From Gammaproteobacteria bacterium (GTDB taxonomy: Bacteria; Pseudomonadota; Gammaproteobacteria; Pseudomonadales; IMCC2047): a stretch of 64,000 nucleotides of DNA. The first letter of the stretch is position 1. Every line of letters starts with the position of its first letter. A model generated the notes under the pieces. That model saw only the letters and a list, made by a program, of their open reading frames with translations. It ran no database searches and had not been told where the DNA came from. This document shows, one piece after another, positions 1-9,565 of this stretch. Position numbers and translations under genes: made by a program. The stretch is taken from positions 62,001 through 126,000 of the forward strand of contig JAJFKB010000003.1 in NCBI GenBank assembly GCA_021773395.1, given 5' to 3'.

Positions 1-76
1 AGTAATGTTTGAAGTAGTAAAACAACAAATATTTTCCAGACTTGGAACACGATTTCCTTATCTCCCTGTTTTTTAA
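1..76 (+). CDS. possible 3' end of a gene entering from the left
   Basis: A reading frame is open from the window edge to a TAA at 74-76 and ends in ...SRLGTRFPYLPVF. The short tail reads like a protein C-terminus, but about 25 codons are too few to identify a family. It may be chance. Downstream, 77-338 is AT-rich and I see no gene in it. Confidence 0.2.
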   Translation, partial: VMFEVVKQQIFSRLGTRFPYLPVF

Positions 77-338
77 TTTAACAGTACATTATCAAGATTC
101 TGGTACTATATCCCTTTGGCGCCCTATCTCAGGCTTTCTAGATACGGTAACTTTGGATTTCGTATAGATTTCAGAGCGCTGGGGGAATTGAAATATTTTC
201 TTTGCATACATCTAAAGCCACTCCTTAGTTTTATATATGCCACCCTGCTTTCCTTGATCAACAATCCATTATCTTAAAAATCAAGAGATTACATGTTTCT
301 CGCCGGTGATATAGTGGTATATGGTCGCTGATCTAGCA

Positions 339-674
339 TCACGTTTTTTTAACAAATTGTGATTTAAGCTTCATCGCACCGATACCATCAATTTTACAAT
401 CAATATCGTGGTCTCCATCAACGATACGAATGTTTTTGACCTTGGTGCCCACCTTAACGACAGAGGATGATCCCTTTACCTTCAGGTCTTTAATTACAGT
501 AACCGTATCACCATCCTGAAGCGGGTTGCCGTTGGCATCTTTTGTCAGTGGTGAGCTATCCGCCTCCTGCGCATCCTCCTTTCCCCACTCATGTCCACAT
601 TCGGGACATACATACAAGGTTCCGTCTTCATAGGTAAATTCCGATCCACACTCTTTACAATTTGGTAAACTCAT
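339..674 (-). CDS. yjdM: YjdM/PhnA-family zinc-ribbon protein
   Basis: This 111-residue protein has the same length and layout as E. coli YjdM (historically PhnA). The N-terminal zinc ribbon has two cysteine pairs, CKEC near residue 6 and CPEC near residue 23. A KDANGN linker and a small beta-barrel domain with the family signature [11 protein letters not shown] and a KIDGIG stretch follow. A strong Shine-Dalgarno (GAGGG) precedes the ATG. Despite the old name, the family is not needed for phosphonate use and its cellular role is not settled. It stands alone, divergent from cbpA. Family assignment is secure; function is not. Confidence 0.93.
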   Translation of the reverse strand: MSLPNCKECGSEFTYEDGTLYVCPECGHEWGKEDAQEADSSPLTKDANGNPLQDGDTVTVIKDLKVKGSSSVVKVGTKVKNIRIVDGDHDIDCKIDGIGAMKLKSQFVKKT

Positions 675-1073
675 TTTTCCCTCATTTTTAGATTCAAAGT
701 GTTCCAGCCAGCAATGACTCAGCCCGATTTTCGCCAGGCATTATAGTTGCCCAGCGCCGCTTCCGCCATATCCTGGCCGGATAGCCAACGCGATTGATTG
801 TGTCTGCTGCTGTAAAGCAGCCAACAATGACACCAACAAAAAGAACATGCGCTCTAAACTTTTAATCATCGCCAGTCAGCGTACAATATTTTGGTATTCA
901 TTGACTAAGTTGACCAACCGTTGGATATTTAAATCGATTCTTTAACGGTGATAAAATCACACTGTGGAAACAAACTATAAAAAGTAGTCTGTAAACTGGC
1001 GCAGCATCACTATTCGGGATAGATTGCAATAAACCGGGCACTGCGCTTTGGGCATTTTAAATTGGATAACTTT
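675..1073. other. intergenic region, possible gene remnant
   Basis: About 400 bases lie between the divergent yjdM and cbpA genes. I see no intact gene. On the minus strand a GC-richer stretch ends at a stop at 719-721 and reads [17 protein letters not shown] in its last codons. That could be the tail of a decayed gene, but I do not recognise it. The part nearest cbpA is AT-rich and is expected to hold its promoter. Confidence 0.35.
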
Positions 1074-2018
1074 ATGAAGTTCAAAGATTACTACCAGATA
1101 TTGGGCGTTGAGCCAGACGCAGAAAAAAAAGATATCAAAATGGCTTATCGGCGTGCGGCGCGCAAATACCATCCTGACGTAAATCCCGAACAAGATGCCG
1201 AAGAAAAATTTAAGGAGGTTGCAGAAGCTTACGAGGTACTCAAGGATCCGGGTCGCCGAGCTGAATATGATGAGCTGCGGCAATATGGTGGCAGCTCCGG
1301 CGCGGGCTTTGAGCCTCCCCCTGGCTGGCAAAGCACAAGTGGCACAAACTCTTTCTCGGACCAGGAGTTTTCCGATTTCTTCAACTCCATCTTTGGTCAA
1401 CGCCACTCGGAATTCCAGCAGACGCACGGAGATGGCAATTTTGGTCTAAGGGGACGCGACCTGGAGATCGAGATGCCAATATTTCTGGAAGACACGCTGA
1501 TCGAGGAGTCAAAAACGATCGCCTACCAGATTCCCGTCCATGAAAATGGTCAGGTCAGTCTGATCGAGAAAAACCTGAGAGTAAAAATTCCAAAGGGCGT
1601 CGCAGACGGCGAAAGGATTAGAATACGGGGGCAGGGCTCTCCAGGGCAGGGCAGCGGTGCAAACGGCGATCTCTATCTGCATATTCGTCTGGTACCACAC
1701 CCCCTGTTTGATGTGCATGGCCACAACCTTATACTAACCGTACCTATCGCGCCGTGGGAAGCCGCTTTGGGCGCAAGAGTCACTATTCCTGCACTTAATG
1801 GAAAAATCAGCCTGACCGTTGCACCCAACGCTAATGCGGGACAAAAATTACGGATCAAAGGCAAAGGGCTGCCCACGAAGACCGGTCATGGCGATCTCTA
1901 TGCAATCTTAAAAATAGTAATGCCTGCAACGGCTGATGAAGAGGCAGCGAAACTCTGGCAGCAGCTGGCGGATAAGGTCAAATTCGATCCAAGATCAGAA
2001 TGGAGCACCCAGCAATGA
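1074..2018 (+). CDS. cbpA: CbpA-type DnaJ co-chaperone (curved DNA-binding protein)
   Basis: A type II J-domain protein of 314 residues. The J domain occupies residues 1-70 with the DnaK-stimulating HPD tripeptide at 33-35. A Gly/Phe/Ser-rich linker follows, then the two C-terminal beta-sandwich substrate-binding domains typical of DnaJ/CbpA; there is no zinc finger. I prefer the ATG at 1074 to an upstream TTG at 1062, because [12 protein letters not shown] matches the usual CbpA N-terminus. In E. coli CbpA acts with DnaK under stress and binds curved DNA in the nucleoid. The gene overlaps cbpM by 4 bases (ATGA), the standard pairing with its inhibitor. It opens the acetyl-phosphate cluster. 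Confidence 0.93.
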   Translation: MKFKDYYQILGVEPDAEKKDIKMAYRRAARKYHPDVNPEQDAEEKFKEVAEAYEVLKDPGRRAEYDELRQYGGSSGAGFEPPPGWQSTSGTNSFSDQEFSDFFNSIFGQRHSEFQQTHGDGNFGLRGRDLEIEMPIFLEDTLIEESKTIAYQIPVHENGQVSLIEKNLRVKIPKGVADGERIRIRGQGSPGQGSGANGDLYLHIRLVPHPLFDVHGHNLILTVPIAPWEAALGARVTIPALNGKISLTVAPNANAGQKLRIKGKGLPTKTGHGDLYAILKIVMPATADEEAAKLWQQLADKVKFDPRSEWSTQQ

Positions 2019-2329
2019 TCGAAATATTATTGAAAGTTTCTGTCAAAGAACTGTGCCAGATAGAAAGCATTAACGAACAGATTATTATTGAAGCTGTCGA
2101 CCATGGCATCGCCAAGCCCCATGGTGGGAGATCCGTGACGGAATGGGTGTTCGATACCAACAGTGTACATTGGTTAAAAAAAGCGATCCGTTTACATCAG
2201 GATCTGGAGATCGAATGGATTGCTGTCGCCATGCTGATTGACCTGTTGCAGCAAAAGGAATCGCTTGAACGAGAAAAACAAAGCATACAGCAGCAACTTG
2301 AACGTTTTTTACAACAGAACGAACGGTAA
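2015..2329 (+). CDS. cbpM: CbpM chaperone modulator
   Basis: A MerR-like small protein of about 104 residues that in E. coli binds the CbpA J domain and blocks its co-chaperone and DNA-binding activities. The N-terminal winged-helix part has [19 protein letters not shown], close to the TTWVFDDHA...RAVRL pattern of CbpM. The C-terminal part is a Gln/Glu-rich helix able to form a coiled coil. I take the ATG at 2015, which overlaps the cbpA stop as ATGA with GGAG nine bases upstream; an in-frame ATG at 2000 would add five residues. The overlap suggests translational coupling that keeps the two proteins in ratio. Confidence 0.88.
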   Translation: MIEILLKVSVKELCQIESINEQIIIEAVDHGIAKPHGGRSVTEWVFDTNSVHWLKKAIRLHQDLEIEWIAVAMLIDLLQQKESLEREKQSIQQQLERFLQQNER

Positions 2330-2538
2330 CCAAATTTCCTGCCACGCATTTAATCACTCAGGTAATAGAGAGATATCGATCACACCTACATTTTAACGAC
2401 CGGGGTATATGGACTTTAACGAAAAAGCTCACTATTCTTGCCACCACATTTATGAAGCGTCATAAACCCTTCATTTATCCACAGGATAATGCTTGAAGCC
2501 CTTCACCCGTTAACCTCGAACACAAAAGCAGGGCACTA

Positions 2539-4395
2539 ATGAAAATTCTAGTTTTCAACGCCGGTAGTTCTTCCCTTAAATTTGGCATTTTCGATATGGC
2601 CAGGGAAGACCATCGCATCTTTAAAGGCGAATTCGAGCGTTTCAAAAATGGCAAATGTACGTTTCACTATTGCACTGACGGGCTGCAGGGTAAACCGCAG
2701 CAGCGCCAGGAAGCGCTAGCCACCCTGGAAGATGCCATCAAGGCGGTGCCTGCTAAATTGAAAGAATTTGGTTACGATAATTTCGACGCTCTGGGACATC
2801 GCGTCGCACACGGCGGCGACCGATTTCACGATGCCGCCACGATTGACTACGAAGTACTTTCTTTTATCGAACAGTGCACGCCGTTGGCACCTCTGCATAA
2901 CCCGGCCAATATGTTGGCCATTAATCTGAGTAGAAGCCTGTGGCCCGATTTGCCTCAGGTTGCCGTATTCGACACCGCATTCCACCATACGATTCCCGAT
3001 CGTGCTTTCACCTACGCAGTCCCCAAAGCCTGGCGCGACACCGGACTGCGCCGGTATGGCTTTCATGGTACCTCTCACAAGTACGTTGGCCTGCGCGTGG
3101 CAAAAGCGTTGCACTGCCCGGTTACCGATCTGCAAATCATCAGCTGTCATCTGGGCAACGGTGCCAGTATTTGCGCAATAAACCGAGGCTTTTCAATTGA
3201 TACCTCCATGGGCATGACACCCCTGGAAGGGTTGGTGATGGGTACGCGCTCCGGCGATGTCGACCCAGGGTTGTTCGCCTACCTTTCCCGAGAACTAGGG
3301 TTAGATGCCCAGACGATTGAAATGCAGCTGTACACTGCAAGCGGCCTCAAAGCGCTGTCGGGCACTGAGGATATGCGCGATGTCGAAAAGATGGCGGCAA
3401 ACGGTAATGCTGATGCCCAGTTGGCCCTGAACGTCTATGCATACCGCGTGCGCAAATACATTGGTGCCTATGCCGCTGCAATGGGCGGTGTTGATGTCAT
3501 CGCTTTTACCGGAGGGGTTGGCGAGAACTCCGCTTCGATGCGTCGACGTGTATGCGATAAATTTGAGTTTTTGGGGCTGCATCTGGACGAGGACCTGAAT
3601 CAGGCGGTGCGCCTCCAGGGTTATGAGGCGCCGCAACTACAATCCTTTGACTCGGGAATTAAGGTGATCGTTACCCAGACCTGTGAGCAATACATGATTG
3701 CACAGGAAGTCAAACACAGCCTTGATCGACAACAGACACAACAAAGCCATAGTAACAGCTGGAACATTCCAGTCGCCGTTTCTGCAAGACACATTCATCT
3801 ATCAGACAAAGCCGTTGCAGCTCTATTTGGCGCCGACCATCAACTCACTAAAGCGCGCTCATTAACACAGCCAGAGAGCTGGGCAGCGAATGAAACCGTT
3901 GCGGTTATCGGTCCCAAGGGAACACTTGGGAAAGTACGTATTCTCGGCCCAACGCGTGATCAGACACAGATTGAGGTCTCCAAAACAGATACTTTTACAC
4001 TCGGCCTTGATGCTCCTGTGCGCCCTTCCGGAAAACTGGAGCATACGCCCCTGGTAAAACTGCGCGGTCCAGCCGGAGAATTGGAAACCAATGGGCTGAT
4101 CATTGCTGCCCGGCACATTCATATGAGCCCACAGGATGCAGAAAAAATGGGCCTTAAGGATGGCGACTATGTCGATGTCCAACTAGGCAATGGTGAGAGA
4201 GGCGTCGCTTTTTCCAACACGCTGATTCGAGTGAAAGACAGCTATGTCACAGAAATGCATATCGATACCGACGAAGCTAACGCTGCCAATATCGCCTTTG
4301 CTACCAAAGGACAATTGGTCATTAACGAAACGCAGGCAAAAGCAGATATCGTGGTGAGGAAAAATATGGAACTCAACGGAAACAATGCGGTTTAA
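2539..4395 (+). CDS. acetate kinase-PduL phosphotransacylase fusion
   Basis: A 618-residue two-domain protein. Residues 1-392 are a complete acetate kinase: N7, R88, D145, H176, R237 and E383 align with the catalytic residues of the family (AckA interconverts acetyl-P + ADP and acetate + ATP). After a polar Gln/Ser-rich linker (about 395-408), residues 409-605 form a PduL-type phosphate acyltransferase. Its metal-binding His pairs are R417-H-I-H420 and R525-H-I-H528, with a further His at 574 in MHIDTDEANA; it is unrelated to Pta. The two halves share acetyl phosphate, so one polypeptide could pass it to ATP/acetate or to acetyl-CoA. Xfp, encoded downstream, makes acetyl phosphate. Start ATG 2539 follows GCAGGG. 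Both domain calls are firm; substrate range and channelling are inferred. Confidence 0.93.
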   Translation: MKILVFNAGSSSLKFGIFDMAREDHRIFKGEFERFKNGKCTFHYCTDGLQGKPQQRQEALATLEDAIKAVPAKLKEFGYDNFDALGHRVAHGGDRFHDAATIDYEVLSFIEQCTPLAPLHNPANMLAINLSRSLWPDLPQVAVFDTAFHHTIPDRAFTYAVPKAWRDTGLRRYGFHGTSHKYVGLRVAKALHCPVTDLQIISCHLGNGASICAINRGFSIDTSMGMTPLEGLVMGTRSGDVDPGLFAYLSRELGLDAQTIEMQLYTASGLKALSGTEDMRDVEKMAANGNADAQLALNVYAYRVRKYIGAYAAAMGGVDVIAFTGGVGENSASMRRRVCDKFEFLGLHLDEDLNQAVRLQGYEAPQLQSFDSGIKVIVTQTCEQYMIAQEVKHSLDRQQTQQSHSNSWNIPVAVSARHIHLSDKAVAALFGADHQLTKARSLTQPESWAANETVAVIGPKGTLGKVRILGPTRDQTQIEVSKTDTFTLGLDAPVRPSGKLEHTPLVKLRGPAGELETNGLIIAARHIHMSPQDAEKMGLKDGDYVDVQLGNGERGVAFSNTLIRVKDSYVTEMHIDTDEANAANIAFATKGQLVINETQAKADIVVRKNMELNGNNAV

Positions 4396-4469
4396 TGGGT
4401 AAAATGCACTCAGCCATCCCGGAGTAAACTGAAAATCCGCTCCAATCAAAGCCTGGCACTAAATTCTGA

Positions 4470-5093
4470 TCATTGATTCGAGATCAGTTTCAACCCCATT
4501 AACCCGATAAAACCACCAGCTGCACGGCAGATATACAGGTTGTATTTCGCGTAGGCCGCCTGTGCTTTTCTTGTCGATAGAACGATAGCTACCAGAGAGT
4601 ACCAGCCGGTATCAATCGTAAAAGCTAGCAGACAGAAAATTCCGTAGGAATAGCTGGGTACTTCAGTAGGCAAGAAAGCAGCGAAGATACCAACGAAAGC
4701 GATAGCTGTTTTTGGATTGCTTAATTGCGTCGCCAGCCCAACAACAAAAGAGTGAACAGCGCCTCTGCGTTGATCTTTATTATCAGTTTTTTGAACCACA
4801 GATGCATGAGCACTTCCCCATATCCTATAAGCGAGAAAGCAGAGATAAAGGCCCCCCAACAGTTTTACCATCAGGTAAACCCAAGGCACGGTTTCCAGCA
4901 CAACATACAGACCGGCGGACGCAATTATCGCGAACATCGCAGCACCAACACCCATACCAACTGCAGCGGCAATGCCGTCCGCTCGCGATTTCGACGCTGC
5001 AGTCTGGGCAATCAAAATGAAACTTGGACCGGGACTCATGACTCCCAATACCAGTGAAATCGATATGGGTAATAGAAACAGATATTCGGTCAT
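4470..5093 (-). CDS. LysE/RhtB-family amino-acid exporter
   Basis: A 207-residue inner-membrane protein with about six hydrophobic segments. It carries the LysE family hallmark near the N-terminus, VMSPGPSFILI (residues 19-29), and a conserved SNPKTAIAFVGIF segment around 125-137. Family members export amino acids or related solutes using the proton gradient; the substrate cannot be read from sequence. It lies convergent to the acetate kinase fusion and divergent from the P-type ATPase, so it has its own transcription unit. The 74-base gap to ackA-pduL shows no clear terminator. Confidence 0.9.
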   Translation of the reverse strand: MTEYLFLLPISISLVLGVMSPGPSFILIAQTAASKSRADGIAAAVGMGVGAAMFAIIASAGLYVVLETVPWVYLMVKLLGGLYLCFLAYRIWGSAHASVVQKTDNKDQRRGAVHSFVVGLATQLSNPKTAIAFVGIFAAFLPTEVPSYSYGIFCLLAFTIDTGWYSLVAIVLSTRKAQAAYAKYNLYICRAAGGFIGLMGLKLISNQ

Positions 5094-5307
5094 TACTTTC
5101 TTCTCTACATTAAAAGTATCGGAGGGACAAAACTAAACATTTATATTTTTCGGTGCCTAAAATGATTTTCAGCAATTATGCGTATTATCCTAAATCAATT
5201 TCATTTTAAAAACAGATTAGCTACCTTAATATGGTGAATTATGATCTATTGTTGGAATTGTGGTGAGAACAGTAGTTAAACAATCTGCAGTTTAGTCTGA
5301 GGCACTC

Positions 5308-8025
5308 ATGATTAATGAAGTTAGTTCGCCGCACTCGCTTGATCTGGAAACAGTTTTTAACACTTACCAGACCAAAGAGGAAGGTTTAAGCGACGACGTT
5401 GCCAGCCAGCGCAAGCAGCAGTACGGGGAGAATAGACTACCATTCGCGCCTCCCAAATCATCATGGGAGCGCCTTCTTTCGCAATTCCACAATGTCCTTA
5501 TCTACGTGTTGATCGGCAGCGCATTGATCAGTGCGTTGCTTCAGCACTATCTGGATAGTGGGGTTATTTTTGCCGTCATCATCGTAAATGCCCTTCTCGG
5601 ATTTATTCAGGAAGGCAAGGCTGAGGATGCATTGCGTGCGATTATGTCGATGACCAAAACACAATGTATGGTCGTGCGCTGTGGCACACTAAAGTCTATA
5701 GACAGTGCTGACCTTGTACCCGGTGACATTATTGTGCTCCAAGCAGGAGACAGAGTACCCGCTGATATTCGGCTGTTCTTTTGTAAAGACCTCAGGTGTG
5801 ATGAATCGGCATTGACGGGTGAGGCACAGCCAATGGGTAAGCATACCGTGACTTTGCCAGCGGATACGCTATTGGCAGAGCGCAAAAATATGACCTATAT
5901 GGGAACTATGGTGACCTATGGGTTGGCCCGAGGGGTGGTAACCAAAACCGGGTTAAACACCCAGATCGGAGAAATCAGCAACCTCGTCTGCGAGGTTGAA
6001 ATGCTGCAAACGCCGCTGCAGCTGCAATTGGCCCGTTTCACCCAACAACTGACGATCGGCATCTTGATTGTGTCGGCCATTGCCGTGTTCCTTGGCATAT
6101 ATATCCATGGCTTTGATGTAAAAGAGATGTATCAGGCGGCTATCGGAATAGCGGTGGCATCTATCCCGGAGGGGTTGCCGGCAATCGTCACCATTGCGCT
6201 GGCAATTGGCGTGCAGCGCATGGCCAAAAACCGCGCACTGGTAAGGCGTTTGCCTGCTGTAGAGGTGCTGGGATCGGTCGACGTAATCTGTTCGGATAAA
6301 ACCGGCACATTAACGGCAAACGCAATGACCGTACGAGAGGTTTTTACTTCGTCCAACAGCTACAAAGTCAGTGGCGAAGGCTATCGGCCGGAGGGCTCTA
6401 TCGAAGCAACAGGGCCAGCAGGAAAGGTGCTTTTCGATCATGACAGCTGTTTTACACAGGCATCTGTTATCGCCATGTTGTGCAATGATGCAAATCTTGC
6501 GACCGAGCGCGGTGAATGGGTGCTTCATGGCGATCCAACCGAAGGAGCACTGCTCGCACTGGCAATGAAACACGGGCTGACCGTGCAGCAGTTATCCAAC
6601 GACTGGCCACGTATTGACATAATACCTTTTGAAAGTGAAAGGCGTTATATGGCAACCCTTCATCATAATCCGGATGGGCAGGTAAAATTGATGTTAAAGG
6701 GTGCACCAGAGCGACTGATTAAGTATGTACGGTATGAACTGGGGGAAAACGGATTATTGCCTATAGAAGAGACCAAATGGCAGCGGGCAATGGACGAATT
6801 CGCTAAAAAAGGGATGCGGGTGATGGCGCTGGCATTCAAAGATTATGAAAAAAAACCTGCTGTACTCAGTCATCAGGAAGTAGAAAGCGATTTGGTGATG
6901 GTCGGATTGGTCGGTATCAGTGATCCACCGCGACCTGAAGCCATAGCGAGTATTAAACTGTGCCATAACGCTGGAATTCGGGTCAAAATGATCACCGGCG
7001 ACAATCCGGTTACAGCCGCCGCGATCGGCAACGAACTGGGGTTAAATGCTGCTCAGGTTATGACCGGAACGGAAATAGATACACTCAGCGCTGAGCAGTT
7101 AGCCAAAGTCGTTGAGGATGTCGATATTTTTGCGCGCGCCAGCCCGGCAAACAAACTGCAGCTAGTGAGCGCTTTGCAAAAAAATCAACACGTTGTCGCA
7201 ATGACGGGCGATGGTGTCAATGACGCTCCAGCCTTAAAAAAAGCCAATATCGGAGTTGCAATGGGCCATAAAGGTACCGATGCCGCCAAGGAAGCCGCTG
7301 ATTTTATTTTGACCGACGATAACTTTAGCACCATCGCCCGGGCTGTCAGTGAAGGACGTGCCGTCTACGACAATATTGTTAAGTCCATTATTTTTATCCT
7401 TCCTACCAGCCTCGCAGAAGCGCTGGTTATCTTTACTGCCATCATGTTGGGCCTGATGATGCCGGTTACGCCGGCTCAGATTCTGTGGGTGAATATGATT
7501 ACAACTGTGACACTGGCCATTGCATTGGCGTTTGAACCAGCTGAGCGTGACATTATGAATAAACCCCCGCGGCCCTTTGGACAAGGATTATTTTCTCCCA
7601 GCCTCGTAGTCCGGATGTTACTGGTTGGGGGGCTGGGTGCTTTAATTGTGTTTTCCCTGTTCTATTATTATCGCGATAATGGAGCGACCCTTGATTTCGC
7701 CAGAACCATTTCAGTCAACGCCTTGGTTATGATTGAGATGTTCTATTTATTCAATTGCCGATTTCTTTCTCAATCCGTATTCAGTCGCAACTTCTTTATC
7801 GGTTGTAAGCCTGTGCTATCTGCAACTTTGGGCGTTATAGTTTTGCAGGTTACTTTTACATACTTCCCCGCGTTCCAGGACTTATTCGGTTTAGAATCGA
7901 TTGGTTTCGGAGATTGGATAACCATTGTAGTGTGCACTATACCCGTGTTATTTATAGTTGAATGTGAGAAAACTATTCAGCGTATGAGAAAAAACGAGGG
8001 GATCCTAACCACTAAACCAAGTTAA
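5308..8025 (+). CDS. P2-type cation-transporting ATPase
   Basis: A 905-residue P-type ATPase. It has an N-terminal cation ATPase domain, the TGE dephosphorylation motif (170-172), PEGLP in M4 (287-291), the phosphorylated Asp in DKTGTLT (D330), KGAPER in the nucleotide domain (464-469), GDNPVTA (565-571) and GDGVNDAPAL (634-643). About ten membrane segments are visible. It resembles the Ca2+/Na+ (P2) branch, but the ion-site residues differ from Ca2+ pumps: M5 has S701-L-A-E704 where SERCA has N-V-G-E, and M6 has N729-M-I-T-T733 where SERCA has N-x-x-T-D. The transported ion is therefore open. It is followed after 117 bases by a symporter gene in the same direction. Confidence 0.93.
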   Translation: MINEVSSPHSLDLETVFNTYQTKEEGLSDDVASQRKQQYGENRLPFAPPKSSWERLLSQFHNVLIYVLIGSALISALLQHYLDSGVIFAVIIVNALLGFIQEGKAEDALRAIMSMTKTQCMVVRCGTLKSIDSADLVPGDIIVLQAGDRVPADIRLFFCKDLRCDESALTGEAQPMGKHTVTLPADTLLAERKNMTYMGTMVTYGLARGVVTKTGLNTQIGEISNLVCEVEMLQTPLQLQLARFTQQLTIGILIVSAIAVFLGIYIHGFDVKEMYQAAIGIAVASIPEGLPAIVTIALAIGVQRMAKNRALVRRLPAVEVLGSVDVICSDKTGTLTANAMTVREVFTSSNSYKVSGEGYRPEGSIEATGPAGKVLFDHDSCFTQASVIAMLCNDANLATERGEWVLHGDPTEGALLALAMKHGLTVQQLSNDWPRIDIIPFESERRYMATLHHNPDGQVKLMLKGAPERLIKYVRYELGENGLLPIEETKWQRAMDEFAKKGMRVMALAFKDYEKKPAVLSHQEVESDLVMVGLVGISDPPRPEAIASIKLCHNAGIRVKMITGDNPVTAAAIGNELGLNAAQVMTGTEIDTLSAEQLAKVVEDVDIFARASPANKLQLVSALQKNQHVVAMTGDGVNDAPALKKANIGVAMGHKGTDAAKEAADFILTDDNFSTIARAVSEGRAVYDNIVKSIIFILPTSLAEALVIFTAIMLGLMMPVTPAQILWVNMITTVTLAIALAFEPAERDIMNKPPRPFGQGLFSPSLVVRMLLVGGLGALIVFSLFYYYRDNGATLDFARTISVNALVMIEMFYLFNCRFLSQSVFSRNFFIGCKPVLSATLGVIVLQVTFTYFPAFQDLFGLESIGFGDWITIVVCTIPVLFIVECEKTIQRMRKNEGILTTKPS

Positions 8026-8142
8026 AAGAGAGTGCCTGAGAAGCATTCCCAAGTATCGGGTAAAAAGTAACGTCAGATGATTGTATTAGATATATTGCAC
8101 ATAAAAGTGACAAGGTGATAAAAAGGGCACACAGGAGTTAAA

Positions 8143-9504
8143 ATGACGAACTCAACCTATCTCTTCAAACCAATCAAAAACCTGGTAGGCCAGTTTGAGC
8201 GGCTGATCAAGGGCAGACTTTGGCTAAAAGTTTTGATCGCTTTGGCTCTGGGGGTGATTTCAGGAATTTTACTGGGCCCTGACCTGAGCTTGGTATCAGC
8301 GCCGGTGGTAAAAACAGTTACCGCGTGGCTTGCTTTGCCGGGGCAAGTATTCCTGGCAATTATTCAAATGATTGTAGTGCCACTGGTTGTTGCATCCATT
8401 GTCAGGGGGCTGGCAGCAAACAATAATCCCGCTGCAATGAAAAAAAATGGTGCAATCGCCCTGATTTTTATTGTCATCTCTACTGCAATAGCTGCTGCCG
8501 TTGGCATCCTGCTCGCATTAAACATTCAACCAGGAAACTATATTGATGCAAGTGCGTTATCGGATGTTTCGAACGCACCTTTAACAAGCACCATTGCAAA
8601 CGGATTCCCGGAGATATCCGAGCTACCTGGGAAGGTCTCTGCGTTGATTCCCAGAAACCCGCTTGCATCAATGGCTTCGGGGGAGATGTTACAGGTCATA
8701 CTGTTTGCCGCTGTGCTCGGCGCGGCATTGCTATCAATCCCCGCCAAACAATCCAAGCCGTTATTCGACCTGTTAGGGGCGTTGCAGGATGTGAGCCTGC
8801 AAATTGTCTCATGGGCAATGCTGCTGGCGCCTCTTGCGGTTTTTGGCCTGATCACCAGGTTGGTCGCAAACCTTGGTATTGACGTGTTAGCGGGTATGGC
8901 CATCTATGTTGTCACCGTCCTGCTCGGGTTGCTAATCGTAGCCTGCCTCTATCTGGTGGTTGCAAAATTGACTCTGGCACAGCAATTGAAAGAGTTCTTC
9001 GTTAACGTCCGTGAGTTGTTGCTATTAGCCTTCTCCACCAGCAGCTCAGCAGCAGTGATGCCCATCACTTTACAGGTGGTCGAAGACAAACTGAAGGTCA
9101 AACCGGAGATCGCAAGGTTTCTGGTACCACTCGGTGCCACGATCAATATGACCGGCACAGCACTCTATCAAGGCGTCGCTACAGTGTTTCTTGCACAAGT
9201 GTTTAATGTGGATCTGAGCCTTTCCAGTTACCTGTTTATTGTCACGATGGCCGTAGCAGCATCGATAGGTTCTCCGGCTACACCAGGCGCAGGCATCATT
9301 ATTTTGAGTATGGTTTTGGAGGGAGTGGGAATTCCCGCAGCCGGTATCGCTCTAATACTCGGGGTTGACCGAATTTTGGATATGAGCCGAACCGCTTTGA
9401 ACGTGTTAGGAGACGTTGTCGCCTGCACCACGGTTCAGTTCTTCTCATCCGGCAACACCCTCGAAACGCCTGAAGAAACAGTGCCGGAGGGCGCAGCAGG
9501 ATAG
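8143..9504 (+). CDS. DAACS-family dicarboxylate/amino acid:cation symporter
   Basis: A 453-residue membrane protein of the GltP/DctA (SDF) family. The serine-rich reentrant loop STSSSAAVMP and the C-terminal binding helix DMSRTALNVLGD are present, retaining the Asp, Arg, Thr, Asn and final Asp used for substrate and Na+ binding in GltPh. The unwound TM7 motif reads NMTGT instead of the textbook NMDGT, which would alter one Na+ site. Likely substrates are acidic amino acids or C4-dicarboxylates. The ATG at 8143 follows AGGAG at a good distance. It sits between the P-type ATPase and xfp, consistent with linked ion and carbon handling. Confidence 0.92.
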   Translation: MTNSTYLFKPIKNLVGQFERLIKGRLWLKVLIALALGVISGILLGPDLSLVSAPVVKTVTAWLALPGQVFLAIIQMIVVPLVVASIVRGLAANNNPAAMKKNGAIALIFIVISTAIAAAVGILLALNIQPGNYIDASALSDVSNAPLTSTIANGFPEISELPGKVSALIPRNPLASMASGEMLQVILFAAVLGAALLSIPAKQSKPLFDLLGALQDVSLQIVSWAMLLAPLAVFGLITRLVANLGIDVLAGMAIYVVTVLLGLLIVACLYLVVAKLTLAQQLKEFFVNVRELLLLAFSTSSSAAVMPITLQVVEDKLKVKPEIARFLVPLGATINMTGTALYQGVATVFLAQVFNVDLSLSSYLFIVTMAVAASIGSPATPGAGIIILSMVLEGVGIPAAGIALILGVDRILDMSRTALNVLGDVVACTTVQFFSSGNTLETPEETVPEGAAG

Positions 9505-9565
9505 CGGATTTCATAGTCGTCGTAAGCAATTAAAGTAATTGAAACCTGACTGAGGTGGATGACGA

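Noticed and set aside
719-840. Minus-strand reading ending [17 protein letters not shown], possible gene remnant
   Set aside because: Looks protein-like but too short and unrecognised; noted only within the intergenic entry.
975-1427. 150-codon minus-strand frame opposite cbpA
   Set aside because: Antisense shadow of the clear cbpA J-domain gene.
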